50,928 bases of DNA from Litorilinea aerophila (GTDB lineage Bacteria > Chloroflexota > Anaerolineae > Caldilineales > Caldilineaceae): assembly GCA_945897075.1 (NCBI GenBank), contig CAMDEX010000012.1:1-50928 (forward strand), given 5' to 3'. Every line of letters begins with the position of its first letter. Position 1 is the first letter of the stretch. Below, piece by piece: positions 1 to 7,621 of this stretch. The notes under the pieces are model-generated. The model made no database searches. It had not been told where the DNA came from and worked only from the letters and a program-made list of their open reading frames with translations. A program made the position numbers and the translations under genes.

Positions 1-572
1 TCCAGGGCGCGCAGACGGCTCTCTAGCCGCTCTTTGCGCGTCTCTTCGCGGCGCTGGTATTCGGCCAGGGCGCGCTCGATCTCCAGCATTCGTTCGCGCA
101 GTTTGCGGTTCTCCTCTTTCAAGCTGAAATTGTCCTGCACCACCACCCCCAGCAGATCCCGGATGGAGGTCTGGCTGTTGAGGATCGCCTTTTGGGTGTC
201 GGTGATGCTCTGCACCGCGTCGCCCACAATGCGGGGCAATTGCACCGGGCCAGCCGCGGCCAACGACCTGCTGCCCATTTCCCCAGCGGCTGGCATAGGC
301 GGCTGCTGGGCAGAGTGCATCACCTTCAGCCGGTGGGCGATCTGCTCGTAGGTGTTGCCCTCGGCCAGCAGCCCGCGCACAATGCTCAGCGTCTCCACGT
401 CGGAGGCGGTGTAGTGGCTGCTGCTTTCGCTGGCGCTGGTTTGCAGAAAGGGGCCAAAACGCTGAATCCAGCGGCGCAGGGTGCCCGGCGCTACGTCGAG
501 AAGTTCGGTGACTTCGGCGAAGCTCTGGCTGGTGCTTTCGTGGTCAATCGTGGTGGAAATTTGCTCGTTCAT
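1..572 (-). CDS. MerR-like HTH regulator with coiled-coil tail (3' end outside window)
   Basis: Reverse-strand reading from the ATG at 572 stays open to base 1, giving about 190 residues with no stop, so the gene is truncated by the window edge. Residues 17-40 (AEVTELLDVAPGTLRRWIQR) form a MerR-type helix-turn-helix, followed by a HYTASDVETL stretch and by AEGNTYEQIAHRL, as in MerR_1 domains. From about residue 145 on the sequence is charged and heptad-like (KEENRKLRERMLEIERALAE), predicting a coiled coil for dimerisation. Its ATG overlaps the stop of the upstream 71-residue gene (ATGA), so translation is probably coupled. It is likely the last or a late gene of a minus-strand operon. Target genes are unknown; autoregulation of the operon is a guess. 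Confidence 0.75.
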   Translation of the reverse strand, partial: MNEQISTTIDHESTSQSFAEVTELLDVAPGTLRRWIQRFGPFLQTSASESSSHYTASDVETLSIVRGLLAEGNTYEQIAHRLKVMHSAQQPPMPAAGEMGSRSLAAAGPVQLPRIVGDAVQSITDTQKAILNSQTSIRDLLGVVVQDNFSLKEENRKLRERMLEIERALAEYQRREETRKERLESRLRAL

Positions 573-784
573 TGGCCTGGCTGTCGGGTGGAAGGGGTGG
601 ATGGAATTTCGTCGCTCTCTGCGGCTGCGCTGCGCGACCAGAAGGCAAGCTCCTCCTCCTGGCAGGTGAAGACGGGCGTCTGCTTGTAAGCGGCATACTC
701 GGCGTCAATCTGGGCCAGGATGTCGTCCAATTGCCCGTCTTTGATCTGGTCTTCGATCTTTTGCTTGTGTTGGTTTTCGGTCAT
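569..784 (-). CDS. Small antitoxin-like protein, shortened paralogue of the upstream gene
   Basis: A 71-residue acidic protein. The segment IEDQIKDGQLDDILAQIDAE and the following EEELAFW resemble the middle of the upstream gene (IEDDVNAGRFDALLAEIDEE and DEERAFW), so the two look like paralogues. It lacks the THDSTEYIDW signature that follows in the neighbour, and its Ser/Pro-rich tail looks degenerate. The ATG at 784 is chosen because GGGA lies six bases upstream; an alternative TTG at 820 overlaps the preceding stop (TTGA) and would add 12 residues. The stop overlaps the next start by four bases. Function is unknown; a relation to antitoxins is inferred only through the paralogue. Confidence 0.6.
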   Translation of the reverse strand: MTENQHKQKIEDQIKDGQLDDILAQIDAEYAAYKQTPVFTCQEEELAFWSRSAAAESDEIPSTPSTRQPGQ

Positions 785-816
785 TTTGCGTCCCGTTCCT
801 GACCAACTGTTCGGTT

Positions 817-1260
817 TCAACGTCTTTCCTCGCGTGCTTTCTCTTCCGCCTTGCTGAAAGCAAACACCTCTGATGGCAGCAAATCACCGGCGGGAGGGAA
901 GTGCGCGTATTTTCCACGCTGGATAGCAGTCAACGTGGCTTGGCGTTGCGGTTTTTTTGCCGGTTTTCTCCGTCGCAGTTTGGGAAAAACAACGGCCTGG
1001 GCGCTGTCCCAATCGATATATTCGGTTGAATCGTGGGTTGCCCAGAATGCGCGTTCCTCATCTTCGTCAGCGAACTTTGGAATCTCTTTGTATTCTTCGT
1101 CGATCTCGGCCAACAGAGCATCGAATCGTCCTGCATTCACATCGTCTTCGATTTCCTGATCCCAAAGGGAGGCATAATACTCATCCAGCCAGGTGACGAG
1201 TTCGTCAACTTCGGCTACCGGTAGATTCATAATCGCTGTTTCGATCTCTTTGACACTCAT
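817..1260 (-). CDS. Chimeric antitoxin-like protein with CopG-antitoxin signature
   Basis: A 147-residue protein with three parts. Residues 1-55 match the pattern of small addiction-module components (IE.AI..LP..E...L..WL.E followed by WDQEIEDDVNAGRFDALLAE). Residues 60-90 hold the signature of CopG-type antitoxins that partner BrnT-like toxins (DEERAFWATHDSTEYIDW, then VVFPKLR). The ribbon-helix-helix that normally follows this signature is absent; instead there is a basic linker and a tail with RGKYAHFPP and a charged KAEEKAREERR end. The ATG at 1260 is preceded by GGAGG five bases upstream, which decides the start over the TTG at 1272. No toxin gene is adjacent: neighbours are a hydrolase and the shortened paralogue. 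Whether it neutralises any toxin is open. Confidence 0.65.
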   Translation of the reverse strand: MSVKEIETAIMNLPVAEVDELVTWLDEYYASLWDQEIEDDVNAGRFDALLAEIDEEYKEIPKFADEDEERAFWATHDSTEYIDWDSAQAVVFPKLRRRKPAKKPQRQATLTAIQRGKYAHFPPAGDLLPSEVFAFSKAEEKAREERR

Positions 1261-1291
1261 TTCCGCCTCCAACTCCTATTTATGCCTGCGG

Positions 1292-2086
1292 TTACGCCAC
1301 CTCTCGTCTGTCCAACAGCCAGCCGATGATGTGGTCGGCCACCTGCTGCCAGCCGGGTTCCAACATCAGATCGTGGGCCATCCCGTCGAAAATGACTGCT
1401 TCTGTGCTATAGGCGCGGGCGGTGGCTTTGACTTCGTTGGGATGAAAAATCGTGTCCGCAGAGCCACCCAACACCAGCAGCGGTGTTTTGATCGGCTTCG
1501 GTTTGGACAGACCGAAAGCCAGCATATCCAGAAAGCCCCGATAGGATTCGTCCTGTATCAATCCGGCATAGCGGGCAACCGCCGCATCGGGCATGCCGGC
1601 GGAGAAGAACGCCTCCCGCACCAGCGCGGGCGTAGAGACCAGTGGGTAGAGGCTCAGTTTCAGATTGACCTGGACAAATTGCAGAGGATGGCGGCGGGCA
1701 ATGCGCAGAGTGGTTGCCAGCACACCTGCTGGAGGCATAGAGGCCAGCAGAACAGCGGCCGGCGCGGGGTGGCGTTCCAGATATTTTTGCACCACCCCAC
1801 CGCCCATCGAGTGGCCGATGACCACCGGCGGAGAGGATAACTGTCCAGCGACCTGGGCCACGTCTTCCACATATTCCCGCAAGCGGGTCCAGCGTAGACG
1901 CTCTCTGCCTTCGCTTGCCCCGTGTCCGCGCAGACTCAGAGCGTAGACGGCAAAGCCCTGTTGGGCGAAGTAGTCCAAAAAATGCTCATCCCAACACCAG
2001 GCCGCATGCCAGGCCCCGTGGACGAAGAGCAGCGGCGTCGCCTGCATCTGGTTGACCGGTATTTTGGAGATAAGTTCCAGTTTCAT
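1292..2086 (-). CDS. Alpha/beta hydrolase
   Basis: A 264-residue single-domain alpha/beta hydrolase, usual length for the family. LLFVHGAWHAAW (residues 19-30) gives the oxyanion-hole HG, GHSMGG the nucleophile Ser93, LGGSADTIF the catalytic Asp strand near residue 210 and GMAHDLML the catalytic His near 236. No signal peptide or membrane segment is seen, so it should be cytoplasmic. It is probably a carboxylesterase or lysophospholipase-like enzyme; the substrate cannot be told from sequence. It lies 15 bases after the DUF1232 gene and 31 bases before the antitoxin-like gene, all on the minus strand, so they are probably one transcript. Confidence 0.9.
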   Translation of the reverse strand: MKLELISKIPVNQMQATPLLFVHGAWHAAWCWDEHFLDYFAQQGFAVYALSLRGHGASEGRERLRWTRLREYVEDVAQVAGQLSSPPVVIGHSMGGGVVQKYLERHPAPAAVLLASMPPAGVLATTLRIARRHPLQFVQVNLKLSLYPLVSTPALVREAFFSAGMPDAAVARYAGLIQDESYRGFLDMLAFGLSKPKPIKTPLLVLGGSADTIFHPNEVKATARAYSTEAVIFDGMAHDLMLEPGWQQVADHIIGWLLDRREVA

Positions 2087-2101
2087 TTGTACACTATCCT
2101 C

Positions 2102-2482
2102 TTAATCATCCACCACCCGCCACTCGCCGGGGATCGTCTTGCCGTCGTCGTCCCACCCATTCTGCGGCGGCTGATCCGCCAGAGGAGCGGTGTAGCCGCC
2201 GAAGCGCCCCAGCTTGCGCCGCGCCCGTTCCACAGCTTCCGGCGGGGCCAGCCGCACAAAGATATGGCTGGCAAAGACGAAAATGGCGATGTCGTCGAAG
2301 GGCATACCCACCAGAAGGTCGATGGGCGAGATCCAATAAAGGAATGCAAAGACGGGCAGACAGAGCTTGAGCAGCCCTGAAACCTGCGGGTCTCCCATCA
2401 GTTGCCAAGATACCGCCATATCCCGTACAATATGAGCTATATTCCAACTGCTGCCTTGCGAACCTGTACGATTGTTTGTCAT
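2102..2482 (-). CDS. DUF1232 (YkvA-like) membrane protein
   Basis: A 126-residue protein. The core contains the DUF1232 hallmark YWISPIDLLVGMPFDD flanked by hydrophobic stretches (LLKLCLPVFAFLYW and IAIFVFASHIFV), predicting two short membrane helices joined by the SPIDL turn; the PPEAVE that follows is also typical. The C-terminal 40 residues are polar and Pro/Asp-rich. The ATG at 2482 is taken because AAGGAG lies about ten bases upstream; the longer frame to 2518 has no ribosome site. Family function is unknown. It is the first gene of the minus-strand operon and starts next to a long palindrome in the divergent intergenic region. Confidence 0.8.
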   Translation of the reverse strand: MTNNRTGSQGSSWNIAHIVRDMAVSWQLMGDPQVSGLLKLCLPVFAFLYWISPIDLLVGMPFDDIAIFVFASHIFVRLAPPEAVERARRKLGRFGGYTAPLADQPPQNGWDDDGKTIPGEWRVVDD

Positions 2483-2516
2483 TGTCTCCCAACTCCTTCT
2501 ACAGATGTGACTTCTC

Positions 2517-2548
2517 AAAAACTGAGTTTTTGTAAAAACTCAGTTTTT
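2517..2548. repeat. Perfect 15-bp inverted repeat in a divergent intergenic region
   Basis: Arms 2517-2531 and 2534-2548 (AAAAACTGAGTTTTT and its complement) pair perfectly around a 2-base loop. Both arms carry A and T runs, so it would act as a bidirectional hairpin, yet it lies between two 5' ends (2482 minus, 2588 plus), not at a gene end. The core resembles the inner arms of the element at 39307-39402. Confidence 0.85.
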
Positions 2549-2587
2549 CAGTCTCTGTGGAAACCAGTATAACGAAATTCTGCCTGC

Positions 2588-4210
2588 GTGACAACAAATC
2601 CAGAACCTACTCAGAGCCAGCCAGCCGAGCCACACGCTATGCCCACCACCGGCCAGATGTTTGACGACTATCCCGATATTCTGTTACAGGTCATCGCCGA
2701 GCTGCGCGGTGCCTTTTTGGATGCTGCCGAAAACCGCCGCGAGGCCATCGATCTGTTGGCCCTGCAAGCCTCCGACCCCACCTCTGTGCTGATGGCCTAT
2801 CAGGAGGTGGTGGACTTTCACCCCCAGGCCCAGGCCGCGCTGGACGCACTGTTGAGCGAAGGCGGCGAATTGATAGAAGCCCAATTCAGCCGCGAGTACG
2901 GCAGCATCCGCCAAATGGGGCCGGCCAAACTGGAGCGGGAGCAGCCCTGGCACACGCCGGAGAGTGTGGCCGAGCTGCTCTACTACTACGGGCTGCTGGG
3001 CCGCGGCTTCAAAGGCGCGGGCCAAAATGCCCACACGATTGTCTACATCCCCAAAGATGTGATCCCCTGGCTGCCCAAACCCGCCTCCGCCACGGACGGG
3101 GAAGGGCTGGCTGTGATCCCCGTTCCCCCGCCCCCGCCCGCGCGTATGCTGGTGGACGAGGGAACTTTCCTGGAAGACCTCGGCTCTCTGCTCGGCTTTC
3201 TGCACACGGATGGGCTGCGTATGGCGGAGCGGGGCGGACCCCACCCGGACGACGTTTCTCTGCTGGTCGAGCGGCTGCAAGCCAGCGGCGGCTTTGTGCC
3301 CAGCGGTGGTGCGCAAGAGACGGGCGACGGCCAGCGGGTGGAAGATGTGCGGCTGGCCCTGCTCCTGCACCAGGCCAACCGGCTGGGTCTGCTGCGTCGG
3401 GAAGGCGAGCGGGTGCGGCTGAACGGCAACCGGGTCTACACCTTTCTGGAGCAGAACCGCCACGAGCAGATGTTCGCTCTCTGGGAAGGCTGGCGCGCCT
3501 CGCCCGATTGGAACGATCTGCTGCGCACGCCCGGTCTGGACTGTGCCGGCGGCAACTGGCGCAACGAACCCCAGCGCACACGCGAGGTCGTCGTCGGTCT
3601 GCTGGGACGCTTGCAGCCCGGTCTCTGGTATAGCCAGTCCGATCTGATCGCGGCCATCAAAGAAGCTGCCCCGGATTTTCAGCGGCCTACGGGCGATTAC
3701 GACAGTTGGTATATCCGCGATAGCTCTACGAAGGAGTTCCTCAAAGGTTTCGAGCAGTGGGAGCGGGTGGAGGGGGCGCTGCTGCGTTTTCTCTTCAGCG
3801 GGCCGCTCTATTGGCTGCACGCCTTTGCCCTGGCCGAGCCATCCGCCGGGGACGATCTGCTCGTCTCGCTCAGTCCGCTGGGTGCCCGCTGGCTGGGCCA
3901 CGACACGCCCATCCCCGAAGAAGCGGCCCGCCACCCGCTGGTGGTGGGGGAAGATTACACGATCCGCGTCCCCGTGGGCACGCCGCTGACCGACCGTTTC
4001 CGGGTGGAGCGTTTTGCCCAGTGGCAGAGCAGCGATCCCCAATTTGTCTACCAGATCAACCAACGCAGTCTGCAGCGTGCGGCCGGCGAGGGGATCAGCG
4101 CCAAACGGATTCTCGATTTTCTCAAACAGCGCGCCCGCCACATCCCCGGCAATGTGCAAGCTGCCCTCTTGCGTCTGGCCGAAAGCGCCCCGAAGGAGGG
4201 TCAGTCGTAG
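2588..4210 (+). CDS. Helicase-associated (XPB/Ssl2-like, Helicase_C_3) domain protein
   Basis: A 540-residue protein starting at GTG 2588. The C-terminal 90 residues, with DYTIRVPVGTPLTD, RFAQWQSSDPQFVYQINQRS, GISAKRILDFL and HIPGNVQAALLRL, fit the Helicase_C_3/XPB-Ssl2-like module found in actinobacterial and Chloroflexi 'helicase-associated' proteins. The N-terminal part has the companion features of those proteins: FSREYGSIRQMGP, PWHTPESVAELLYYYGLLGRG and YIPKDV. No Walker A or DEAD motif is seen, so it is not itself a helicase and probably acts with one or as a DNA-binding scaffold. A Pro-rich linker (IPVPPPPPA) lies near residue 178. Its TAG stop is the first TAG of a palindromic repeat. 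Confidence 0.7.
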   Translation: MTTNPEPTQSQPAEPHAMPTTGQMFDDYPDILLQVIAELRGAFLDAAENRREAIDLLALQASDPTSVLMAYQEVVDFHPQAQAALDALLSEGGELIEAQFSREYGSIRQMGPAKLEREQPWHTPESVAELLYYYGLLGRGFKGAGQNAHTIVYIPKDVIPWLPKPASATDGEGLAVIPVPPPPPARMLVDEGTFLEDLGSLLGFLHTDGLRMAERGGPHPDDVSLLVERLQASGGFVPSGGAQETGDGQRVEDVRLALLLHQANRLGLLRREGERVRLNGNRVYTFLEQNRHEQMFALWEGWRASPDWNDLLRTPGLDCAGGNWRNEPQRTREVVVGLLGRLQPGLWYSQSDLIAAIKEAAPDFQRPTGDYDSWYIRDSSTKEFLKGFEQWERVEGALLRFLFSGPLYWLHAFALAEPSAGDDLLVSLSPLGARWLGHDTPIPEEAARHPLVVGEDYTIRVPVGTPLTDRFRVERFAQWQSSDPQFVYQINQRSLQRAAGEGISAKRILDFLKQRARHIPGNVQAALLRLAESAPKEGQS

Positions 4211-4272
4211 GTTGGGTTCTCCCGGCAAGAGAGCGCCCTCTACGCGACCCACCTGTGCCGGAAGAACCCAAC
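4207..4272. repeat. Interspersed imperfect palindrome, copy A
   Basis: GTAGGTTGGGTTCTCCCGGC at the left pairs with TGCCGGAAGAACCCAAC at the right end (4256-4272). A second copy in inverted orientation lies at 41152-41216, also with GCGTAGA/CTACGCG in its centre. The TAG at 4208-4210 is the stop codon of the preceding gene. Confidence 0.85.
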
Positions 4273-4649
4273 ACCCGGAATCGAATGACCGCAGAGTTCG
4301 TGAAACGCTTTTTGGGCAGTTTGACAGACTGGCAAAAAAATTGTAGTATTCCCAGCCAGTAAGAGAGTTAGTCAGTAGGTCAGTCAGTCAGTCACTGTCC
4401 CACTGCTTGCTTTTCATCCGGTTCATCTCACATCCCCTGAGAAAACCTGTTTTTGCCTGTCGCCATCGGTGTTGCTGGCCTGTGTTACCCCATCCAGCCT
4501 CCTGCCGGGCGATACGCCCAACGCTTGTCACCCGATTGTTTGTTGTGGAAAATGGCGATTCCCGTCTCTTGCCAACTTCCACAGCAACCGATATCCGTGT
4601 GTAAAACTTCACGTCTGTTCCAAACTGTAGTTCCAACAAGGAGAAGCTC
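4211..4649. other. Intergenic region with repeat, promoter and long leader
   Basis: No gene is supported. From left to right it holds the palindromic repeat, a consensus promoter at 4321-4349, a short CAGT tandem run near 4375-4394, and about 250 bases of unassigned sequence before the binding-protein gene. The leader from the predicted start (about 4357) to the ATG at 4650 would be about 290 bases; I do not recognise a riboswitch class in it. Confidence 0.6.
4321..4349 (+). promoter_or_regulatory. Sigma-70-type promoter for the ABC importer operon
   Basis: TTGACA at 4321-4326, a 17-base spacer and TAGTAT at 4344-4349. The -35 box is perfect and the -10 matches four of six. It faces the substrate-binding protein gene 300 bases downstream. 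Confidence 0.6.
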
Positions 4650-6449
4650 ATGCGTCTACTCAAAGTAAGTCGTTCAGTGCGTTTGTTCGTGCTGCTGGCT
4701 GCGCTGGCCCTGCTGCTGGCAGCCTGCCCAGCGGCCATGCCAGCTGCTCAGCCCGCTGCCGCGCCCGCCGCCGCAGAAGCCGCGCCGGCCGCGGAAGCCG
4801 CACCCGCGGCCTCTATGCGCACCGGCAAAGATTTGAAGATCCTCTATTGGCAAGCCCCCACCATCCTCAACCCGCACCAGTCAACCGGCACAAAGGACTT
4901 TGACGCGGCCACGGTAATGCTTGAATCGTTGGCCCGTATCAGCTTCGAGGACCAGTTGGTTCCCTTTCTGGCCGCCGAAATCCCCACGATTGAGAACGGT
5001 GGCGTGGCTGCCGATGGCACGAGCGTCACCTGGAAGTTGAAAGAGGGCGTCAAATGGTCGGATGGCAGCGCCTTCACGCCAGATGATGTGATCTTCACCT
5101 GGCAATATGCCTCCAACCCAGAGACAGCCGCCACCACCCTGGCCAACTATGACGATATTGCCAATGTGGAGGCGCTGGATGCCACAACGGTCAAGATCAC
5201 ATGGAACGAGCCACAGGCCAATCCCTATGTGCCGTTTGTCGGTTTTAGCGGTATGATTTTGCAGAAGGCACAGTTTGCCAACTGCATCGGCGCGGCGGCC
5301 ATCACCGACGCCGCCTGCCAGGCGGCCAACCTGGCCCCCATCGGCACCGGTGCCTGGAAGCTGCGGGAGTTCAAACCCGGCGATACCGTAACGTATGACC
5401 GCAACGAAAACTATCGTGACAATGCCAACACCTATTTCGACACGGTTGAAATCAAGGGCGGCGGCGATGCAACCTCCGCGGCGCGCGCAGTCTGCGAAAC
5501 CGGTGAGGTTGATTACTCCTGGAACTTGCAGATCCAAAAAGCCGTACTCGATCCCATCCTGGCTGCCGGGCAATGCGATGCGTTGGCTGGCGGCTCCTTT
5601 GGTGTGGAGCGTATCGTCATCAACTTCACCAATCCCGACCCGGCGTTGGCTGACAAGCGCAGCGAACCGGATCAGCCCCACCCCTTCTTGACTGATCTGA
5701 AGGTGCGCCAGGCCATCAATATGGCGATTGATCGGGCAGCGATTGACGATCAGCTCTATGGCCCCACCGGGGAGGCGACCTGCAACATTCTGGTCGTGCC
5801 CACCCCGCTCAACTCCCCGAATACCACATGCGAACGGGATGTGGAGGGTGCCAAGGCGCTCTTGGATGAGGCAGGCTGGGTGGACAGCGACGGCGACGGT
5901 CTGCGCGACAAAGATGGCGTTAAGATGGTTCTGTCGTTCCAGACCTCGATCAACCCTCTGCGCCAGGGTGAACAGTCGATCATCAAGGCGAGTCTGGCCG
6001 AGATCGGCATGCAGGTCAATCTGCGTGCGATCGATGCGGGCGTCTTCTTCAGCGGTGACCCGGGCAACCCCGACACCCTGAACAAAATGTATGTGGACAT
6101 TCAGATGTACACCAACGGCCCCAGTGAACCCGATCCGACCTCTTATTTCGAAGGCTGGATCTGCGATAAGGTCAACTCGCAGGCCAATAGCTGGCAGGGC
6201 GGCAACGATGGTCGCTACTGCAACCCGGACTACGACGCACTCTATGAGTTGTACAAATCGGAGTTCGACCTGGTCAAGCGGGCTGAGATGGCGATCCAAC
6301 TCAACGACATTCTGGTCAATGACGTGGCGATCATTCCGTTGATCAATCGTGCCACCCCGTCGGCCAAGGCCAAGAATGTGGAAGGCCCCACCTACAACAC
6401 CTTTGACTCCAACATTTGGAACATCGCGACCTGGAGCCGAAGCGAATAG
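4650..6449 (+). CDS. ABC importer substrate-binding lipoprotein (SBP_bac_5, peptide/nickel type)
   Basis: A 599-residue extracytoplasmic binding protein. The signal peptide ends in the lipobox LLLAAC with Cys26, followed by an Ala/Pro/Glu linker to about residue 53, typical of Chloroflexota lipoproteins. The mature part has the SBP_bac_5 marks: WQAPTILNPHQS near the start, SWTWKLKEGVKWSDGS-type sequence (here TSVTWKLKEGVKWSDGSAF), TPDDVIFTW, LKVRQAINMAIDR and a C-terminal half ending in an INDATP-like motif (LINRATPSAKA). An AGGAG ribosome site lies eight bases before the ATG. It feeds the two permeases downstream; the ligand is probably an oligopeptide or similar solute, but cannot be named. 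A D-x-D loop at WVDSDGDGLRDKDG could bind calcium. Confidence 0.93.
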   Translation: MRLLKVSRSVRLFVLLAALALLLAACPAAMPAAQPAAAPAAAEAAPAAEAAPAASMRTGKDLKILYWQAPTILNPHQSTGTKDFDAATVMLESLARISFEDQLVPFLAAEIPTIENGGVAADGTSVTWKLKEGVKWSDGSAFTPDDVIFTWQYASNPETAATTLANYDDIANVEALDATTVKITWNEPQANPYVPFVGFSGMILQKAQFANCIGAAAITDAACQAANLAPIGTGAWKLREFKPGDTVTYDRNENYRDNANTYFDTVEIKGGGDATSAARAVCETGEVDYSWNLQIQKAVLDPILAAGQCDALAGGSFGVERIVINFTNPDPALADKRSEPDQPHPFLTDLKVRQAINMAIDRAAIDDQLYGPTGEATCNILVVPTPLNSPNTTCERDVEGAKALLDEAGWVDSDGDGLRDKDGVKMVLSFQTSINPLRQGEQSIIKASLAEIGMQVNLRAIDAGVFFSGDPGNPDTLNKMYVDIQMYTNGPSEPDPTSYFEGWICDKVNSQANSWQGGNDGRYCNPDYDALYELYKSEFDLVKRAEMAIQLNDILVNDVAIIPLINRATPSAKAKNVEGPTYNTFDSNIWNIATWSRSE

Positions 6450-6465
6450 TCTAAGGTGAACGTAG

Positions 6466-6577
6466 CTGTTCAGCCGTAAGCAAGAGGGACGCAGATTTTT
6501 ATGATTTGAATCGATCAGCGCTGATCGGAGTAAAAATCGATTAAATCTGCGTCCTTCTTCTGCTTATGGCTGAACAG
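6466..6577. repeat. Nested palindromic element inside the importer operon
   Basis: Outer arms CTGTTCAGCC...GGCTGAACAG (6466/6577), middle arms GGACGCAGATT (6487-6497) and AATCTGCGTCC (6544-6554), and a perfect 16-base palindrome CGATCAGCGCTGATCG at the centre (6512-6527). It separates the binding-protein gene from the permeases and shares its GGACGCAGATT ends with the element at 40890-40977. Confidence 0.85.
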
Positions 6578-6629
6578 TTTCGCAAAAACGCACACATCGC
6601 GCCCGATAACAGTACAGAGGAGCCGTTGA

Positions 6630-7589
6630 ATGGGTCAGTATATTATCCGGCGCTCGTTGCTTGCCATTCCCACCCTGTTGATCATCAGCTTTATCGTTTT
6701 TATCGTTTTGGTGCTTGCCCCCGGCGATCCCCTGGCCCAGTTTGCGCTGAACCCCGCGATTCCAGAATCGACGCGTGTTTTGATTCGCCACCAACTGGGC
6801 CTCGATCAGCCCTGGTATGTCCAATACTACAAGTGGCTGACCGGTATGTTGCAGGGCAATTTTAGCTTCTCCTTTGCCACCAAAGCCCCGGTCATCGATC
6901 TGCTGCGCCAACGGCTGCCGCAAACGCTGCAGGTGGTTGGCTCGGCCTATCTGATCGCCATCTTCCTCGCCATCCCCATCGGGATCCTCTCCGCCGTCAA
7001 ACAGTACTCAATCTTTGACCAGATTGCCACGATCTTTTCTTTCATCGGTTCATCGGTGCCCTCCTTTTTTACTGGCATTATTCTGATTCTTGTCTTTGCC
7101 GTTAGCTTGCGCTGGTTTCCCATCGTCTATAGTTCCACATTGCAGGTGGTTGATTGGGGCAGTTTTATGCAGTATCTACAACAGATGATAATGCCGATTA
7201 CTGTCCTGGTTGTGCAACAGACCGCCGCCTTCACCCGCTTTATGCGCTCGACAATGTTGGACAACTTGCCTCTGGAATATGTGCGCACGGCACGCGCCAA
7301 AGGTTTGGGTGAACAGATAGTGGTTTGGCGGCATGTGGTGCGCAACAGTCTGATCCCAGTGGTGACACTGATTGCGCTGGGCGTCCCTACTGTTTTTGGC
7401 GGCGCGATTATTACCGAAAATCTATTTCGCGTCAATGGCATCGGTCAACTGCTCATCACTTCGATTCAAAACAGTGACACGCCCGTTGTCATGGCGATCA
7501 CATTCATTTTTTCTGTGCTCACTGTTGGGTTTAATTTGGTGGCTGACATTCTCTACGGTGTGCTTGATCCGCGCGTGCGTTATAGTTGA
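6630..7589 (+). CDS. ABC importer permease, DppB type
   Basis: A 319-residue inner-membrane permease with six predicted membrane helices; the first spans residues 10-30 and is followed by the family's APGDP motif. The cytoplasmic coupling (EAA) loop is EYVRTARAKGLGEQIVVWRH, residues 216-235, and RNSLIPVVTL follows, as in DppB/OppB. The C-terminus DILYGVLDPRVRYS is the standard ending. Start at the ATG 6630 is preceded by GAGGAG (AGAGGAGCCGTTGA), a good ribosome site. It pairs with the DppC-type permease 32 bases downstream to form the channel. No ATPase genes follow, so energy must come from subunits encoded elsewhere. Confidence 0.95.
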   Translation: MGQYIIRRSLLAIPTLLIISFIVFIVLVLAPGDPLAQFALNPAIPESTRVLIRHQLGLDQPWYVQYYKWLTGMLQGNFSFSFATKAPVIDLLRQRLPQTLQVVGSAYLIAIFLAIPIGILSAVKQYSIFDQIATIFSFIGSSVPSFFTGIILILVFAVSLRWFPIVYSSTLQVVDWGSFMQYLQQMIMPITVLVVQQTAAFTRFMRSTMLDNLPLEYVRTARAKGLGEQIVVWRHVVRNSLIPVVTLIALGVPTVFGGAIITENLFRVNGIGQLLITSIQNSDTPVVMAITFIFSVLTVGFNLVADILYGVLDPRVRYS

Positions 7590-7621
7590 GTTACAGTTGG
7601 ATTGATAGAGAAAGGCCCTGT

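Noticed and set aside
2684-4252. 522-codon minus-strand ORF opposite the Helicase_C_3 gene
   Set aside because: The plus-strand protein matches a known domain and has sensible composition; the antisense product does not.
4450-4620. Cobalamin- or TPP-type riboswitch in the importer leader
   Set aside because: No conserved core motif of those classes could be identified by eye.
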